Positions 27,657 through 38,491 of a DNA stretch of 64,000 nucleotides are shown here, one piece after another. The position numbers and the translations under genes are program-made. Source of the stretch: Shewanella avicenniae (GTDB lineage Bacteria > Pseudomonadota > Gammaproteobacteria > Enterobacterales > Shewanellaceae); contig NZ_CP071503.1 of assembly GCF_017354945.1 (NCBI RefSeq), positions 2,108,001 to 2,172,000 on the forward strand, written 5' to 3'. The notes beneath the pieces are model-generated. The model searched no databases and had not been told where the DNA came from. It worked only from the letters and a program-made list of their open reading frames with translations. Positions within the stretch are counted from its first letter, which is position 1, and the number at the start of each line of letters is the position of its first letter.

Positions 27657-29867
27657 CTAACAGATACTGATGACATCTTCTTCGCTATGCTCTTTCGGCA
27701 ACCGCTGCATCACATCGAGAAGCAGTGGATTCCCCAGAATATAACTGCGCTCTTTGTTATCTAGAACACTCAACAAACCGGATTGGCTTTGCGCCTCTTG
27801 CACTTTGACCCGCGCAATCGCATCAAGCGCTTCAATCTGGCCGCCCGGTACATGGGTCGGCAATTTATCCATAATCGCCATATGCAGCTGCATTAACGCA
27901 GGATGTTTCAAAAGATCAGGTAACGCCCAAATCTGTTGTAACGATTGTTCATAGGCCTTTCTGGCTTCCGCCGCAGCAAGCAGAAGTTCGGGTGGTTCAA
28001 TCTCTTCTGGCGTAGCCAGCAGTTTTTTTGATTTCACCCATTCTCCCAGCTTTTGAGAGGCGGTAGCCATGGATAACGGCACCGCGATCCACAAACCTAA
28101 CAAGGCAGGCGATAACCACGCCAGCAAAGTCCACGAGTCTAAGTAGGCAAAATAAGTCATCAGAATACCCAACAACATATGCCAACGGTGCCGATAAAAC
28201 ACATCTTTCAGTGGCAAACTGCCATCGTCACGACGCTGCGGAGCCCAGCCGCTGTCTTTACCAGAAATAATCGAAAACACCGCGCCGCAATGGATAAACA
28301 TCATGATTGGAGCAATCAATGCCGATACGATGATCTCCAGCAGAATACTGCCGATGACCCGAATCCGCCCACCTAAAATACGGCAATGATTTTTGTCGGT
28401 TAACAATAACAGCGAACCAAAGATTTTCGGCGCAAACAGAATCGCCATGGTGATGTAAAACAGACGCAGAGCGCGTTCGGAATCCATCACCGGCCATTTT
28501 GGGAACAGCGAAAATTGATCGGTAAAATATTCAGGGCGAATATAGTGCGCCTGCAATGCCAGTAACAAACCAGTGAGGATCAACATCAGCCAAAACGGAG
28601 ACGACAGATAAGACATGATCCCGGTAACGAGATGCAAACGACTGACCCAGTGCAAGCCCTTGGTGGGCAAAATGCGGCTGTGTTGTAGGTTACCTTGACA
28701 CCAACGACGATCACGAATCGCCATATCAATCATCGACGGTGGACATTCCTCAAATGAACCGGGCAGATCGGCGGCAATTTTAACGCTCCAGCCCGCTCGG
28801 CGAATTAGTGCGGCTTCTACAAAGTCATGGCTAAGAATATGACCACCAAACGGCGGTTTCCCCTTTAGAGTGGGCAACCCGGCACATTCAACAAAGGCTT
28901 TGACGCGAATGATCGCATTATGGCCCCAGAAGTTACCCTCTTTGTGAACCCACCACGCCAAACCTGTGCCGATTACAGGACCATAAAAACGAGCGGCAAA
29001 CTGCTGCACCCGCGCCAATACAGTTGTGCCACGCACCAGATACGGAATGGTTTGAATAAGACCCGCGTCTGGATCGGCCTGCATCCTGCGCGCAAGCTCT
29101 AAAATACAGTGACTTTGCATCAGGCTGTCGGCATCTAGCACCAACATGCTGTCGTAATGCGCCGCCCAGCGGGTACAAAAATCGGCAACGTTACCCGACT
29201 TTCTCGCGGTATTTTTGCGGCGCCGACGATAAAACACTTGAGCACGGCCAGCAACTCGCTTGCGCAACAGCCAAAAGGCTTGCTCTTCAGCGAGGGCAAT
29301 ATCGGGATCAGTGGTATCGGATAAAATAAACCAAGAAAACTGCTTATGCTCTTCAGTATCACGAGTGTACTGCACTAATCGCGTTGCCATGGTTTCCACT
29401 GCCGAAAACACCCGGTCAGGTGACTCATTATAGGTAGGCATTAACACCGCGACTTGCTGATTGAGGATCAGATTGGTGGTGTTATTGTGGTTACCATAAC
29501 GCTGAGCAAACAGTTTAACCACACCGGCAACGCCGCCACAAAAGGCCAAGGCAATCCAACAAAAATTCACCGCGAACAGCAGTAATACGAGGTATTCAAG
29601 CGGCGTTACCGCGGCGACACTGAATACCTGCAGCATTTCATTAATCGCGAACAGCGATAGTGCAATGGCCGAGCCGACCACTAATACACGTCGGCTTGGG
29701 TTCGATTTTACACCACGGATTCTGACGCTCTCGCGCGGAAACCCCTTGCTCAGTTTTTTCAAATCCTGTGCTGGCATCGGCTGTGGTCGTTCAGGTGGCA
29801 TCGCTGGACCACCCACCAGTTCTGGCTGTTGTTCGTCGAGCAAACTGCCATAAAGCTGCGAATCCAT
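27657..29867 (-). CDS. opgH: glucans biosynthesis glucosyltransferase OpgH (MdoH)
   Basis: A 736-residue inner-membrane family 2 glycosyltransferase that builds and exports the beta-1,2-glucan backbone of osmoregulated periplasmic glucans. Two N-terminal helices are followed by the large cytoplasmic catalytic domain, with [15 protein letters not shown], the DADSLM Asp pair and the acceptor motif [11 protein letters not shown]. Several further helices span about 410-590. ATG 29867 is chosen because GGAG lies 7 nt upstream; a start 24 bp earlier would overlap opgG. It is the second gene of opgGH. Confidence 0.95.
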   Translation of the reverse strand: MDSQLYGSLLDEQQPELVGGPAMPPERPQPMPAQDLKKLSKGFPRESVRIRGVKSNPSRRVLVVGSAIALSLFAINEMLQVFSVAAVTPLEYLVLLLFAVNFCWIALAFCGGVAGVVKLFAQRYGNHNNTTNLILNQQVAVLMPTYNESPDRVFSAVETMATRLVQYTRDTEEHKQFSWFILSDTTDPDIALAEEQAFWLLRKRVAGRAQVFYRRRRKNTARKSGNVADFCTRWAAHYDSMLVLDADSLMQSHCILELARRMQADPDAGLIQTIPYLVRGTTVLARVQQFAARFYGPVIGTGLAWWVHKEGNFWGHNAIIRVKAFVECAGLPTLKGKPPFGGHILSHDFVEAALIRRAGWSVKIAADLPGSFEECPPSMIDMAIRDRRWCQGNLQHSRILPTKGLHWVSRLHLVTGIMSYLSSPFWLMLILTGLLLALQAHYIRPEYFTDQFSLFPKWPVMDSERALRLFYITMAILFAPKIFGSLLLLTDKNHCRILGGRIRVIGSILLEIIVSALIAPIMMFIHCGAVFSIISGKDSGWAPQRRDDGSLPLKDVFYRHRWHMLLGILMTYFAYLDSWTLLAWLSPALLGLWIAVPLSMATASQKLGEWVKSKKLLATPEEIEPPELLLAAAEARKAYEQSLQQIWALPDLLKHPALMQLHMAIMDKLPTHVPGGQIEALDAIARVKVQEAQSQSGLLSVLDNKERSYILGNPLLLDVMQRLPKEHSEEDVISIC

Positions 29868-29878
29868 GTTAGCTCCTG

Positions 29879-31531
29879 TTACTTCGACCAACGATACAAC
29901 CAGGTTTCAACTTTGCCCGGCGCAGCGGCATTGGGGTTTTGCTCATCAAACTGCAATTCTGCTCTTAATTCAGCGACATTGGCCTGTAATGGATCAAACT
30001 CAAAGGACACGCGGTAGCCACCGTTGTAGCTATTTTCTCGCACCACCACATTGCTAATGGTGCCGACATTCGCCTCAATTTTAGCCATTGGCAACACGGC
30101 TGGGCGTTTTGCGCCATTGAGCTGATAGTCGATCACAAACAGACGACGCGCGGTAGGTTTAGAGATATCAGCTCGACCACTTGAGGTGCGCTGAATGGTG
30201 ACCGTACCCGGTTTAATAGATGGCTCATTACCCCAAGTTAAGCGATAGGCCAAGCGATATTCACCGCCAGCTTTTAGTGCATCTTTCGGCCGCCAAAACA
30301 TCACGATATTGTCATGAATTTCCGCTTGTGATGGAATTTCAGTCAACACTACGGCGCCTTGTCCCCAATTGCCGAGCGGCTCCACCCATAAGCTTGGCCG
30401 TTTTTCAAAGTTAGCGTCCACGTCTTGGTAGGCTTCAAAATTACGTTGCCGTTGGATCAACCCAAACCCTTGTGGAGCATTGTCCATAAAGGCAGAGATC
30501 TGCAAATTGGTTGGATTAGCCAGTGGCCGCCACAAACGCTCGCTGCGACCATTGAGCATCAACAACCCGTCTGAGTTGTGTACTTCAGGACGATAGTCAT
30601 CGATGCCTTGGCGACCATTGAGCGAATGTTTGAACATACTGGTTTCAGGTGCTAAGCCAATATTTTGCAGGTCGACACGAGGATACAACACAGCCTCAAC
30701 GTCCATCTGAGTGCTATCTCCTGGACGCACGGAAAAACGATAAGCACCACTGACACTTGGGCTATCAAGCAAGGCGTAAATCACCATCAGATTGGAATCT
30801 GCTTGCGGCTCTTCAATCCAAAAGGCTTTAAATACTGGGATCTCTTCCCCTGCTGGGTCGGCAGTGCGCAGCGCTAAGCCGCGCGCTGATAATCCGTAAC
30901 TGTCGTTTTTGCCCAAAGCTCTAAAATAGGTAGCCCCTTGAAACACCAATAATTCGTCATAATAATCAGCGCGATTCAGTGGGTAATGTAAGCGCAAACC
31001 ACTGTAACCAATGTCGCCTTTCGGCAATTGCTTGGTAAAAGCATTCCCGGTCATAAAATATTCGGGGTTGTAAGCTAAATGGGTGGCTAAATTGCCGTTG
31101 ACTAACGCCAGCTCGACTTTGTTTTTGTAGTAAAAACCGCGATGAAACATCTGCATTTGGTAAGGCAAGCGAGCCCCTTTCCAAAGCGCTTCATCAGGAC
31201 GAAATCGAATATCAGAATACTGGCTGTAATCCAAAGCATTGAGCGATTCAGGCAGGGTTTCATCTGGTGCTTGATACGGTTTAGCCGCCAACTGCTTGGC
31301 CAACTCCATTACAGTATTTGGGCTAAAAATGCCGCTTTTCGCAAACTGCGCCTTCACTGCATTATCCGGCTTATTGGCTTCAGCGGTGGCGGGTTTTGGC
31401 GCCAATACGGACTCAACCTTGTTTTCCAGAACTAACGGCGTTGTTGGATTAGCGCCAGCCACAGCCGCGCCGCAAAGACCTATTGAGACCAATAGGGTTA
31501 ACGCCTTAAATTTTCTGGTTCGACTTAACAT
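29879..31531 (-). CDS. opgG: glucans biosynthesis protein OpgG (MdoG)
   Basis: A 550-residue periplasmic protein needed for osmoregulated periplasmic glucan synthesis. The signal peptide is [17 protein letters not shown]. Family motifs include [16 protein letters not shown] and [15 protein letters not shown] near residue 125, and [21 protein letters not shown] and [15 protein letters not shown] near 370. The linker after the signal peptide is longer than in E. coli. It is the first gene of the operon, with its stop codon 11 bp before opgH. Confidence 0.95.
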   Translation of the reverse strand: MLSRTRKFKALTLLVSIGLCGAAVAGANPTTPLVLENKVESVLAPKPATAEANKPDNAVKAQFAKSGIFSPNTVMELAKQLAAKPYQAPDETLPESLNALDYSQYSDIRFRPDEALWKGARLPYQMQMFHRGFYYKNKVELALVNGNLATHLAYNPEYFMTGNAFTKQLPKGDIGYSGLRLHYPLNRADYYDELLVFQGATYFRALGKNDSYGLSARGLALRTADPAGEEIPVFKAFWIEEPQADSNLMVIYALLDSPSVSGAYRFSVRPGDSTQMDVEAVLYPRVDLQNIGLAPETSMFKHSLNGRQGIDDYRPEVHNSDGLLMLNGRSERLWRPLANPTNLQISAFMDNAPQGFGLIQRQRNFEAYQDVDANFEKRPSLWVEPLGNWGQGAVVLTEIPSQAEIHDNIVMFWRPKDALKAGGEYRLAYRLTWGNEPSIKPGTVTIQRTSSGRADISKPTARRLFVIDYQLNGAKRPAVLPMAKIEANVGTISNVVVRENSYNGGYRVSFEFDPLQANVAELRAELQFDEQNPNAAAPGKVETWLYRWSK

Positions 31532-31950
31532 CTATTTACTAACCTTCCGCAATGAAAAAGAGACTTGTTGGATCGAGTTCAGCCACGATCGGCCTAATAA
31601 TTATGAGTGGTGTCGGTTGACTTCGCTAAGCTACTACCAATTAGATATTAAGAAAAGCTTTGTTAACTTAGGACGTTGTTTTAACACATCTTTCGCTCAT
31701 TTTTTACAAAATAGATTATCAAGTTGAAAAGTAGCTGAAAAATTTTTGCAACGCCTATGTTGTATCGTTAAATTTATGTCGGCAAAGCTGTTGAAAAATT
31801 GAGATGATTAATTAACAAATTGGTGAAGATTTGCTGTCCATTCAATGACTCTCTACTTTAGCGTCCACTAGCTTAATGACAGGTTAATGGATGGCCGGAT
31901 GCCGACATTGCTCGCATTAGATTTGGCACAATATATTGCGCTAAATAATA
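31532..31950. other. intergenic region upstream of opgG
   Basis: This AT-rich stretch of about 420 bp separates opgG (start at 31531) from the peptidase terminator. It must hold the opgG promoter on the minus strand, but no hexamer pair is convincing. I see no tRNA, operator palindrome or conserved small ORF here. Confidence 0.4.
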
Positions 31951-31982
31951 AAAAAAACCAGTCAATTGACTGGTTTTTTTTC
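31951..31982 (-). terminator. intrinsic terminator of S9 peptidase gene
   Basis: A perfect palindrome centred at AATT (31964-31967) has ACCAGTCA-type arms flanked by seven A on one side and eight T on the other. It is a very strong hairpin just after the peptidase stop codon and could work in either direction. Confidence 0.85.
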
Positions 31983-31999
31983 AACGTTACGTCAGCCAA

Positions 32000-34060
32000 T
32001 TATTGGCTATTTTTTCCGGTCCAACGATCCATCCACCCCAATACTTTGGCATACCATTGTTCTAGGTTATCAGGATTCAAAATCCAGTGGTTTTCATCAG
32101 GAAATACCAGCAGCTCTGACGGAATGTTATTGCGCTGCATATAAGAAAATGCCGCCAAACCTTGGTCATAAGGAACACGGAAGTCTTTTTCGCCGTGAAT
32201 AACCAACATAGGGGTTTTCCAGTTCTGTACAAAATTCGCTGGGTTGAATTTCTCATACAGATCTTTCGCTTGTTCGTAACTGCCACCAAACTCATGCTCA
32301 GGGAACCACAGCTCCTCAGTCACATGATACATAGAACGCATATCAAACAAGCCAGCATGGTTCACTAAACACTTGAAGCCATCATTCCAGTTACCTTGGA
32401 TCCAGTTCATCATGTAACCACCATATGAACCGCCTAAGGCACAGGCGTTACTTGCATCGATCCAGTCTTGCTGTGCTGCGGCAGCTGCGAGGCCTTTTTG
32501 CAAGTCTTCTAACGGCTTACCACCCCAATCTAAACTGATTGAATCAGTAAAGGCTTGGCCATAACCGGTTGAACCATGGAAATCGACCATAACGACCGCA
32601 TAGCCAGCGCCCGCCCAGAGTTCAGGGTTCCAACGGGAGCTGAAGCTATTGCCGAATGAACCTTGTGGGCCACCGTGGACTAAGAAAGCAACCGGATACT
32701 TTTTGCCCGGCTCAAAATTAGCGGGCTTTAGCCAGTAACCGTAAACTTCTTCGTTATTCCAGCCTTTAAAGCTGAATTGTCCAAAGTCGCCGAATTTGAT
32801 TTTGTCCAACTTGGCGCGGTTAACATCTGTTAAACGCTGCAAATCTTGGCCATCCATATTCATTGACCATAGATCGCCCGGTTCAACCAGCGAAGAATGA
32901 CGAATAACTAAACGTTCACCCGCAATACCAATCAGGCTGTTAGCACCATCGTTATACAAGGGACGCACATCGCCAAATTGAGTATTAATAGCAAAAACTG
33001 ACACCTGCCCCACATCTTGGGCAGTGACGTACAGGGTGTTGTTGTCTTTACCAAAACTCAGTGATGATGGGCTGCGATCCCACAAAGGAGCCACTTCTTT
33101 GGTTTGACCGGTCACAGTATCGCGCAGCATGATGCCATAGCGATCGGCTTCAAAACCTGGCTTTTTCATCGCAAGATAGGCCATATAACGCCCATCGGCG
33201 GAAAATACTGGTTGGGCATCCCAAGCAATGTTATCCGCGGTTAAATTAATCGTTTCGCCACCACTGACGGGCACTTGCCACAGATCGTAGTTGGTGGTCC
33301 ACGCTTGGTCTTTTGATGGCGCTTTGGCGCTATATACTACGTATTTACCATCAGGGGTGAAGGTCACCTCTTCCATGCCAGAAAAGGGTTTTGGCGGGGT
33401 TTCGGTATCACGACCTTGAGTCACATCAACGGTTGTACCCAACTTGCCATCGACAATCGGAGCCACTACCAAATGGTTACGCGCATGGTCAAACCATGTA
33501 TCCCAATGGCGTACCATCAATTGGCTATATTCACGACCAGTCGATTTGCGCTCAGATTCCGCTTTGAATTTATCGGCAGAGCATTGCAGTGTGTCGCATT
33601 CTGGGAACACACGAATGCTCATCACCACTTGTTTACCATCATCAGACAGTTTGTAGCCGTCGATATCTAATGGCAGCTCTGACACTTGGCGAGCTTCACC
33701 GCCGGTTAATGGCAGTTGATACAGCTGGCTGCTACCGTTACGCGCGGCCACAAAATAGATGCTGTTGTCATCACTGCTGAAGCTGACATCGTGTTCAGTG
33801 CCTTTAGCACTGGTTAATTGATATGGCTTGGCATCCTTGTTGGTTAAATCAAGCAGATACAAATCTGAATTAGCTTTGCCATCTTCGCTAACGGCTTTGA
33901 GGCCGTACACCAGTTTGGTGCCATCGTGCGAAATTGTGGCAGAGTGAACTTTATTTAACTTAACCAGATCTTGAACGGTGAAAGGGTTTTGTTCAGCGGC
34001 CACTGCAGCAACAGACACACCTGCCGCCAACATGGCTAACCCAAGTTTGTTGATTTTCAT
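32000..34060 (-). CDS. secreted S9-family prolyl oligopeptidase-like peptidase
   Basis: A 686-residue serine peptidase with a signal peptide (LAMLAAGVSVAAVAA). An N-terminal seven-bladed beta-propeller (repeated WD40/TolB-like segments such as FSADGRYMAYLAMKKPG) covers residues 30-400. A C-terminal alpha/beta hydrolase domain follows. The catalytic triad is Ser in CALGGSYGGYMM (near 543), Asp in HGEKDFRVPYDQG (near 627) and His in PDENHWIL (near 657). It is most like DPP5/acylaminoacyl-peptidase members, releasing dipeptides in the periplasm. Exact specificity is not decided. Confidence 0.9.
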   Translation of the reverse strand: MKINKLGLAMLAAGVSVAAVAAEQNPFTVQDLVKLNKVHSATISHDGTKLVYGLKAVSEDGKANSDLYLLDLTNKDAKPYQLTSAKGTEHDVSFSSDDNSIYFVAARNGSSQLYQLPLTGGEARQVSELPLDIDGYKLSDDGKQVVMSIRVFPECDTLQCSADKFKAESERKSTGREYSQLMVRHWDTWFDHARNHLVVAPIVDGKLGTTVDVTQGRDTETPPKPFSGMEEVTFTPDGKYVVYSAKAPSKDQAWTTNYDLWQVPVSGGETINLTADNIAWDAQPVFSADGRYMAYLAMKKPGFEADRYGIMLRDTVTGQTKEVAPLWDRSPSSLSFGKDNNTLYVTAQDVGQVSVFAINTQFGDVRPLYNDGANSLIGIAGERLVIRHSSLVEPGDLWSMNMDGQDLQRLTDVNRAKLDKIKFGDFGQFSFKGWNNEEVYGYWLKPANFEPGKKYPVAFLVHGGPQGSFGNSFSSRWNPELWAGAGYAVVMVDFHGSTGYGQAFTDSISLDWGGKPLEDLQKGLAAAAAQQDWIDASNACALGGSYGGYMMNWIQGNWNDGFKCLVNHAGLFDMRSMYHVTEELWFPEHEFGGSYEQAKDLYEKFNPANFVQNWKTPMLVIHGEKDFRVPYDQGLAAFSYMQRNNIPSELLVFPDENHWILNPDNLEQWYAKVLGWMDRWTGKNSQ

Positions 34061-34098
34061 CTATAGCTCTTCTTGTGGAGTTTAATGATTTAGCAAAT

Positions 34099-34126
34099 TA
34101 AAAAAGGGGCCGTTTGGCCCCTTTTG
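34099..34126 (-). terminator. intrinsic terminator of fumarase gene
   Basis: AAAAGGGGCC (34102-34111) pairs with GGCCCCTTTT (34116-34125) over a 4-nt loop. The minus strand continues with T. Confidence 0.82.
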
Positions 34127-34133
34127 GAAAACA

Positions 34134-35651
34134 TCACGCTTTCGCTTCTTGGATTTTAACTTTCCAAATAGCCGGACCAGTATCGTGAGCGTTTACCCCG
34201 TTAGAGTCAACCGCTACAGTAACAGGCATATCCTCAACCTCAAACTCATAAATTGCTTCCATTCCTAGATCTTCGAAAGCGATCACTCGCGCCTTCTTAA
34301 TCGCTTTAGACACAAGGTACGCAGCGCCACCAACCGCCATTAGATAGACAGCTTTATGGTTTTTAATGGATTCAACAGTTGCTGGACCACGCTCGGCTTT
34401 ACCGATCATGCCCATCAGTCCGGTTTTCGACAGCATCATCTCAGTGAATTTATCCATACGAGTACTGGTGGTTGGGCCCGCAGGACCTACGACTTCATCA
34501 CCCACAGGATCAACGGGGCCCACGTAATAGATAAACTTACCGGTAAAGTCAACGCCTTCAGGTAAACCTTCACCACTTTCAAGCAGACTTTGGATACGTT
34601 TATGCGCCGCGTCACGACCGGTCAACATCTTACCTGACAGCAACAGTGTGTCGCCACTTTGCCAAGTCTCGATATCGGCTTGAGTAACGGTATCAAGATT
34701 CACGCGACGCGTATTACCGCCAGCTTCACGGGTGATTTCTGGCCAATCTTCCAATGATGGAACCGGCAGATGCGCAGGACCACTACCATCCAAATGGAAA
34801 TGGACGTGGCGAGTCGCCGCACAGTTAGGGATCATCACCACAGGTTTTGATGCCGCATGAGTCGGTGCCGTTTTGATTTTCACATCCAGTACTGTGGTTA
34901 AGCCGCCCAGACCTTGCGCCCCAATCCCGAGGTTATTAGCACGTTCAAAAATATCTAACCGTAGTTTTTCTTCGGTCGTTTCTGCACCACGCGCTTTAAG
35001 TTCATGAATATCGACACTTTCCATCAAGGCTTCTTTGGCCATCACAGCGGCCTTTTCAGCAGTACCACCAATACCGATGCCGATCATGCCTGGCGGGCAC
35101 CAACCGGCCCCCATTGTTGGCAGCGTTTTTTCCACCCAAGCGGCAATATCATCAGACGGATTAAGCATCACCATCTTGGATTTGTTTTCTGAACCACCGC
35201 CCTTGGCGGCAATAGCCACTTCAATATGATCCCCCGGCACTGACACTAAGTGCACAACCGCAGGGCTGTTATCACGGGTGTTTTTACGGCTACCGGCTGG
35301 GTCGGCCACAATCGAGGCGCGTAAGGTGTTGTCGCTATTGGTGTAGGCGCGGCGAGTACCTTCGTCAACCATCTCTTGGATGGTCATGTTTGTTTTATCC
35401 CACTGCACGCCCATACCAACGTACACAAAACAGGTCACAATACCTGTGTCTTGGCACAATGGGCGATGTCCTTCAGCAGACATGCGCGAGTTAATTAAGA
35501 TCTGCGCGATGGCATCTTTAGCGGCAGCACTTTGCTCACGCTCATAGGCTTCCGCCATGGCATCGATAAAATCTTTAGGGTGGTAATAAGAGATATACTG
35601 CAGTGCATCGGCAATACTGTCGATGAAATCGGCTTGCTTAATAACAGACAT
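34134..35651 (-). CDS. fumA: class I fumarate hydratase (iron-sulfur)
   Basis: A 505-residue single-chain class I fumarase using a [4Fe-4S] cluster to interconvert fumarate and malate. The N-terminal domain has GHRPLCQDTGIVTCFV and WCPPGMIGIGIGGTAEKA. The C-terminal domain has VGPAGPTTSTRMDKFTE. ATG 35651 has GGAG 8 nt upstream, so the in-frame upstream codons (22 more residues) are rejected. Fe-S fumarases are oxygen-labile and often used anaerobically. No regulatory box was assigned. It is divergent from pabB. Confidence 0.94.
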   Translation of the reverse strand: MSVIKQADFIDSIADALQYISYYHPKDFIDAMAEAYEREQSAAAKDAIAQILINSRMSAEGHRPLCQDTGIVTCFVYVGMGVQWDKTNMTIQEMVDEGTRRAYTNSDNTLRASIVADPAGSRKNTRDNSPAVVHLVSVPGDHIEVAIAAKGGGSENKSKMVMLNPSDDIAAWVEKTLPTMGAGWCPPGMIGIGIGGTAEKAAVMAKEALMESVDIHELKARGAETTEEKLRLDIFERANNLGIGAQGLGGLTTVLDVKIKTAPTHAASKPVVMIPNCAATRHVHFHLDGSGPAHLPVPSLEDWPEITREAGGNTRRVNLDTVTQADIETWQSGDTLLLSGKMLTGRDAAHKRIQSLLESGEGLPEGVDFTGKFIYYVGPVDPVGDEVVGPAGPTTSTRMDKFTEMMLSKTGLMGMIGKAERGPATVESIKNHKAVYLMAVGGAAYLVSKAIKKARVIAFEDLGMEAIYEFEVEDMPVTVAVDSNGVNAHDTGPAIWKVKIQEAKA

Positions 35652-35819
35652 GTTTGCGCTCCGTTGGCTATCTGTCGCTTCCATCTTAATGACACCTTGT
35701 TTGGCGGTACGCCCCAAAACCCGCCAAACATCGCATCACAGTCAATACTCACGTAAAAACTCACATAATGTATCTTAGTAAACTCGTTTCAAAATACGAG
35801 CTTACGGAAGCCAGATTGG

Positions 35820-35848
35820 TTCTCTTGGTATAGGTTGCCAAGTATAAT
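35820..35848 (+). promoter_or_regulatory. probable pabB promoter
   Basis: A perfect TATAAT (35843-35848) lies 17 bp from a weak -35, TTCTCT (35820-35825), about 50 bp before the pabB ATG. The spacing is ideal. Confidence 0.5.
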
Positions 35849-35897
35849 ACCCTCTCACTACAATTTGGGCTATATCACATTTCAGGTTAATTAAAGG

Positions 35898-37325
35898 ATG
35901 TCCGACATCTCAAATTCTCAAGCGATTCACCAAATTACACTTGATTGGCGCTATGCAACCACCGACGTTTTCTCCGCCATTAAGACGTTGCCTTATGCAG
36001 TGTTGTTAGACTCTGCCGATGCTGACCATGTTGATGCGCGTTACGATATTTTGACGGCAGAACCGCTGTGCCGACTGATCACCAAAGAAACAAGCACCCT
36101 GCTGCTGCGCGCCGATAACAGCGTTGAAGCTGAGTTTTCCAGTGCGATCTGTGATCCGCTCACCTTATTACAGCAGCAATTGAAGCAGTTTTTCCCGCAG
36201 CCAACGCTCTCCTCTTTGCCGTTCAGTGGCGGCGCTATGATGGCGCTCAGTTACGATTTAGGCCGTAACATTGAAAAGTTACCCAATCGTGCAAGTAACG
36301 ATATTGCGTTTCCGCGTTTATTAGCCGGGATTTATGGCTGGGCGTTGCTGCGCGATGCTACCCAAGACATTGGCCAACAATGGCAGTTGGTATCAGTGCG
36401 CGAAGATATCGATTTACCCGCCTTAGCGCTGCGTTTGTCGGCACTTGTGAGTAAACATCTTGAGCAATCTCCTGCGCATGCGCCTTTGCCATTCAAATTA
36501 ACGTCAAATTGGCAGACACAGCTTTCAAAAGCGGAATATCTGCAACGGTTTGAACAAATCCAACAGTATTTGCACAGCGGTGATTGTTATCAAATCAACC
36601 TCACCCAACGTTTTTCTGCCCATTACCAAGGGGACGAATGGCAAGCCTATCTGAACCTGAGAGAACATAACGTTGCACCATTTTCCGCTTATTGGGATTG
36701 GGACGATAAAGTGATTATCTCTATCTCGCCAGAACGGTTTTTGAAAATTGGCGAAAACCGTACGATTGAGACCAAGCCAATCAAGGGCACTGCGCCGCGC
36801 TTCGGCGATCTCGCCGAAGATAATCAGGCTGCTGCTGAATTACAGCAGTCAGAGAAGAATCGCGCCGAAAATCTGATGATTGTTGACCTATTACGCAACG
36901 ATATTGGCAAAGTGGCCCAAGCCGGCACAGTGCAAGTGCCATCGCTGTTTGCCATTGAAAGCTTTCCTGCGGTGCATCATTTAGTCAGTACAGTAACAGC
37001 CACCTTGGCGCTAAATCATTCGGCAACTGATCTGTTGCGCGCGGCATTTCCCGGCGGTTCTATTACCGGCGCCCCCAAAGTACGCGCGATGGAGATCATC
37101 GACGAATTAGAGCCATCGCGGCGTAGTATCTATTGTGGCTCGATTGGCTATATTAGTCAGGACGGCAAAATGGACAGCAGCATTACTATTCGTACCTTGT
37201 TAGCCACTGAGCAACAGCTATATTGCTGGGCGGGCGGCGGCATTGTGGCAGACTCAAATGGCGAAGCCGAATACCAAGAAAGCTTCGACAAAGTCAGTAA
37301 GATTTTGCCTGTATTAGCAAATTAG
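35898..37325 (+). CDS. pabB: aminodeoxychorismate synthase component I PabB
   Basis: A 475-residue chorismate-binding enzyme that, with the PabA glutaminase, makes 4-amino-4-deoxychorismate for folate. Signatures are SGDCYQINLTQRF, ETKPIKGTAPRFGD with the active-site Lys, RAENLMIVDLLRNDIGKV, and FPGGSITGAPKVRAMEIID. The last motif is of the PabB rather than TrpE type. RBS AAAGGA precedes ATG 35898. It is followed after 35 bp by nudL on the same strand. Confidence 0.94.
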   Translation: MSDISNSQAIHQITLDWRYATTDVFSAIKTLPYAVLLDSADADHVDARYDILTAEPLCRLITKETSTLLLRADNSVEAEFSSAICDPLTLLQQQLKQFFPQPTLSSLPFSGGAMMALSYDLGRNIEKLPNRASNDIAFPRLLAGIYGWALLRDATQDIGQQWQLVSVREDIDLPALALRLSALVSKHLEQSPAHAPLPFKLTSNWQTQLSKAEYLQRFEQIQQYLHSGDCYQINLTQRFSAHYQGDEWQAYLNLREHNVAPFSAYWDWDDKVIISISPERFLKIGENRTIETKPIKGTAPRFGDLAEDNQAAAELQQSEKNRAENLMIVDLLRNDIGKVAQAGTVQVPSLFAIESFPAVHHLVSTVTATLALNHSATDLLRAAFPGGSITGAPKVRAMEIIDELEPSRRSIYCGSIGYISQDGKMDSSITIRTLLATEQQLYCWAGGGIVADSNGEAEYQESFDKVSKILPVLAN

Positions 37326-37360
37326 CAGCACAGACACTGGCAATGCGTTGAGGAATAATT

Positions 37361-37939
37361 GTGAATACCCTGGCTGAATTACGTACCCATTTTTTGTTGT
37401 CCAATAATCCGCAGCAACGGGTGGTCAACACCAAGGGGATTTCATTGCGTTCAGCCGCAGTATTGATGGCGTTTTCTGAAACACCCGATGGCGTCGAACT
37501 GTTATTAACTCTGCGCCCCGATCATTTAAAAGCGCATCCAGGGCAGATAGCATTTCCCGGCGGTAAGCCAGAGCCACAAGATAGCTCAATGGTGCACACC
37601 GCGCTGCGCGAAGCGTGGGAAGAAGTAGCCCTTGCCCCCGAGCAAGTTGAGGTGCTTGGGGTGTTACCACTGCACAATACCCTCACGGGGTTTTCGATTA
37701 CGCCAGTGGTGGGCATCATAGATAAGCCATTCACACCAAGCTTAGATGCCCAAGAAGTGTCTGAAAGTTTTACGGTGCCTTTATCTTTTTTGATGGCACA
37801 CGAACACAGGCACACACTGTGGCTACCTCGCAGCAACCATTTGATTCCTATTACTTTTATCCCATACCAACAAAGGCTAATCTGGGGCGCCACTGCAGCA
37901 ATTATTGATACCCTTTGTCGCCAGCTTTCAAAAAATTAG
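37361..37939 (+). CDS. nudL: Nudix CoA pyrophosphatase NudL
   Basis: A 192-residue Nudix hydrolase of the CoA diphosphatase group (YeaB/NudL). The Nudix box is PGGKPEPQDSSMVHTALREA followed by WEEVAL. The upstream RPDHLKAHPGQIAFPGG is the UPF0035 signature for CoA pyrophosphatases. The start is GTG 37361 with AGGA at 7 nt. It is cotranscribed with pabB, and E. coli also has nudL beside pabB. Confidence 0.93.
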   Translation: MNTLAELRTHFLLSNNPQQRVVNTKGISLRSAAVLMAFSETPDGVELLLTLRPDHLKAHPGQIAFPGGKPEPQDSSMVHTALREAWEEVALAPEQVEVLGVLPLHNTLTGFSITPVVGIIDKPFTPSLDAQEVSESFTVPLSFLMAHEHRHTLWLPRSNHLIPITFIPYQQRLIWGATAAIIDTLCRQLSKN

Positions 37940-37962
37940 CTCGCTGTTATCGCCGCAAAAGC

Positions 37963-38298
37963 TTAGATCAGGAACATCAAGTAAAGGCCTGAGGTAATAG
38001 ACACCATCAGCAATAGCGGAATGTTAAACCAATAGCCCATACGGCTGTGGCTGGCGCAATACCAATTGACCAACAAGCTTAAAAAACTGATCGCGGCACA
38101 GGCCCAAATAATTTGCTCTAGATGGGCAGTCGCCACCGGGTCCCAATTTAGCCGCACCGGTACACCACGACTTAAAAAATATCCCACCTGCCGATCTGGG
38201 CGTGCATCGTCAAACAGCAGTAAGGCATAAACCGCTAAGCCCCACCCTGCAATTGATAGGATGGCGAGTAATAATTGCAATATGCGCAATTTGCTCAT
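37963..38298 (-). CDS. small integral membrane protein (111 aa), unknown
   Basis: A 111-residue protein with about three hydrophobic helices (near 7-27, 62-83 and 92-110). ATG 38298 is chosen because a full AGGAGG lies 6 nt upstream. Open frame continues upstream, but it has no ribosome site and would cross into the asnS leader. I do not recognise the family. It is convergent with nudL and divergent from asnS. No function is proposed. Confidence 0.7.
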   Translation of the reverse strand: MSKLRILQLLLAILSIAGWGLAVYALLLFDDARPDRQVGYFLSRGVPVRLNWDPVATAHLEQIIWACAAISFLSLLVNWYCASHSRMGYWFNIPLLLMVSITSGLYLMFLI

Positions 38299-38491
38299 AT
38301 CGACCTCCTGCCACTTAATATCCTTGAAGGATATGAAGAATACCTTTTTCAGCTTGAGAAAAGCCACCAGCAAGGTAATATAAACGTCCAAATTTTTTCC
38401 TGTGTGATCAATATCGTTGCTTATCGAGGCAAAAGCCAAGAAAACGACGACAAAGCAGGCAGTTATTATTTTAGTGGAGTTCAAAGCAATA

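Noticed and set aside
31296..31727. 143-codon plus-strand frame over the opgG 5' end
   Set aside because: It is mostly antisense to opgG, low in complexity of motif, and runs out in the intergenic region. OpgG on the opposite strand is unambiguous.
31951..31982. Perfect palindrome considered as an operator
   Set aside because: The A-run/T-run flanks and its position right after the peptidase stop codon fit a rho-independent terminator better.
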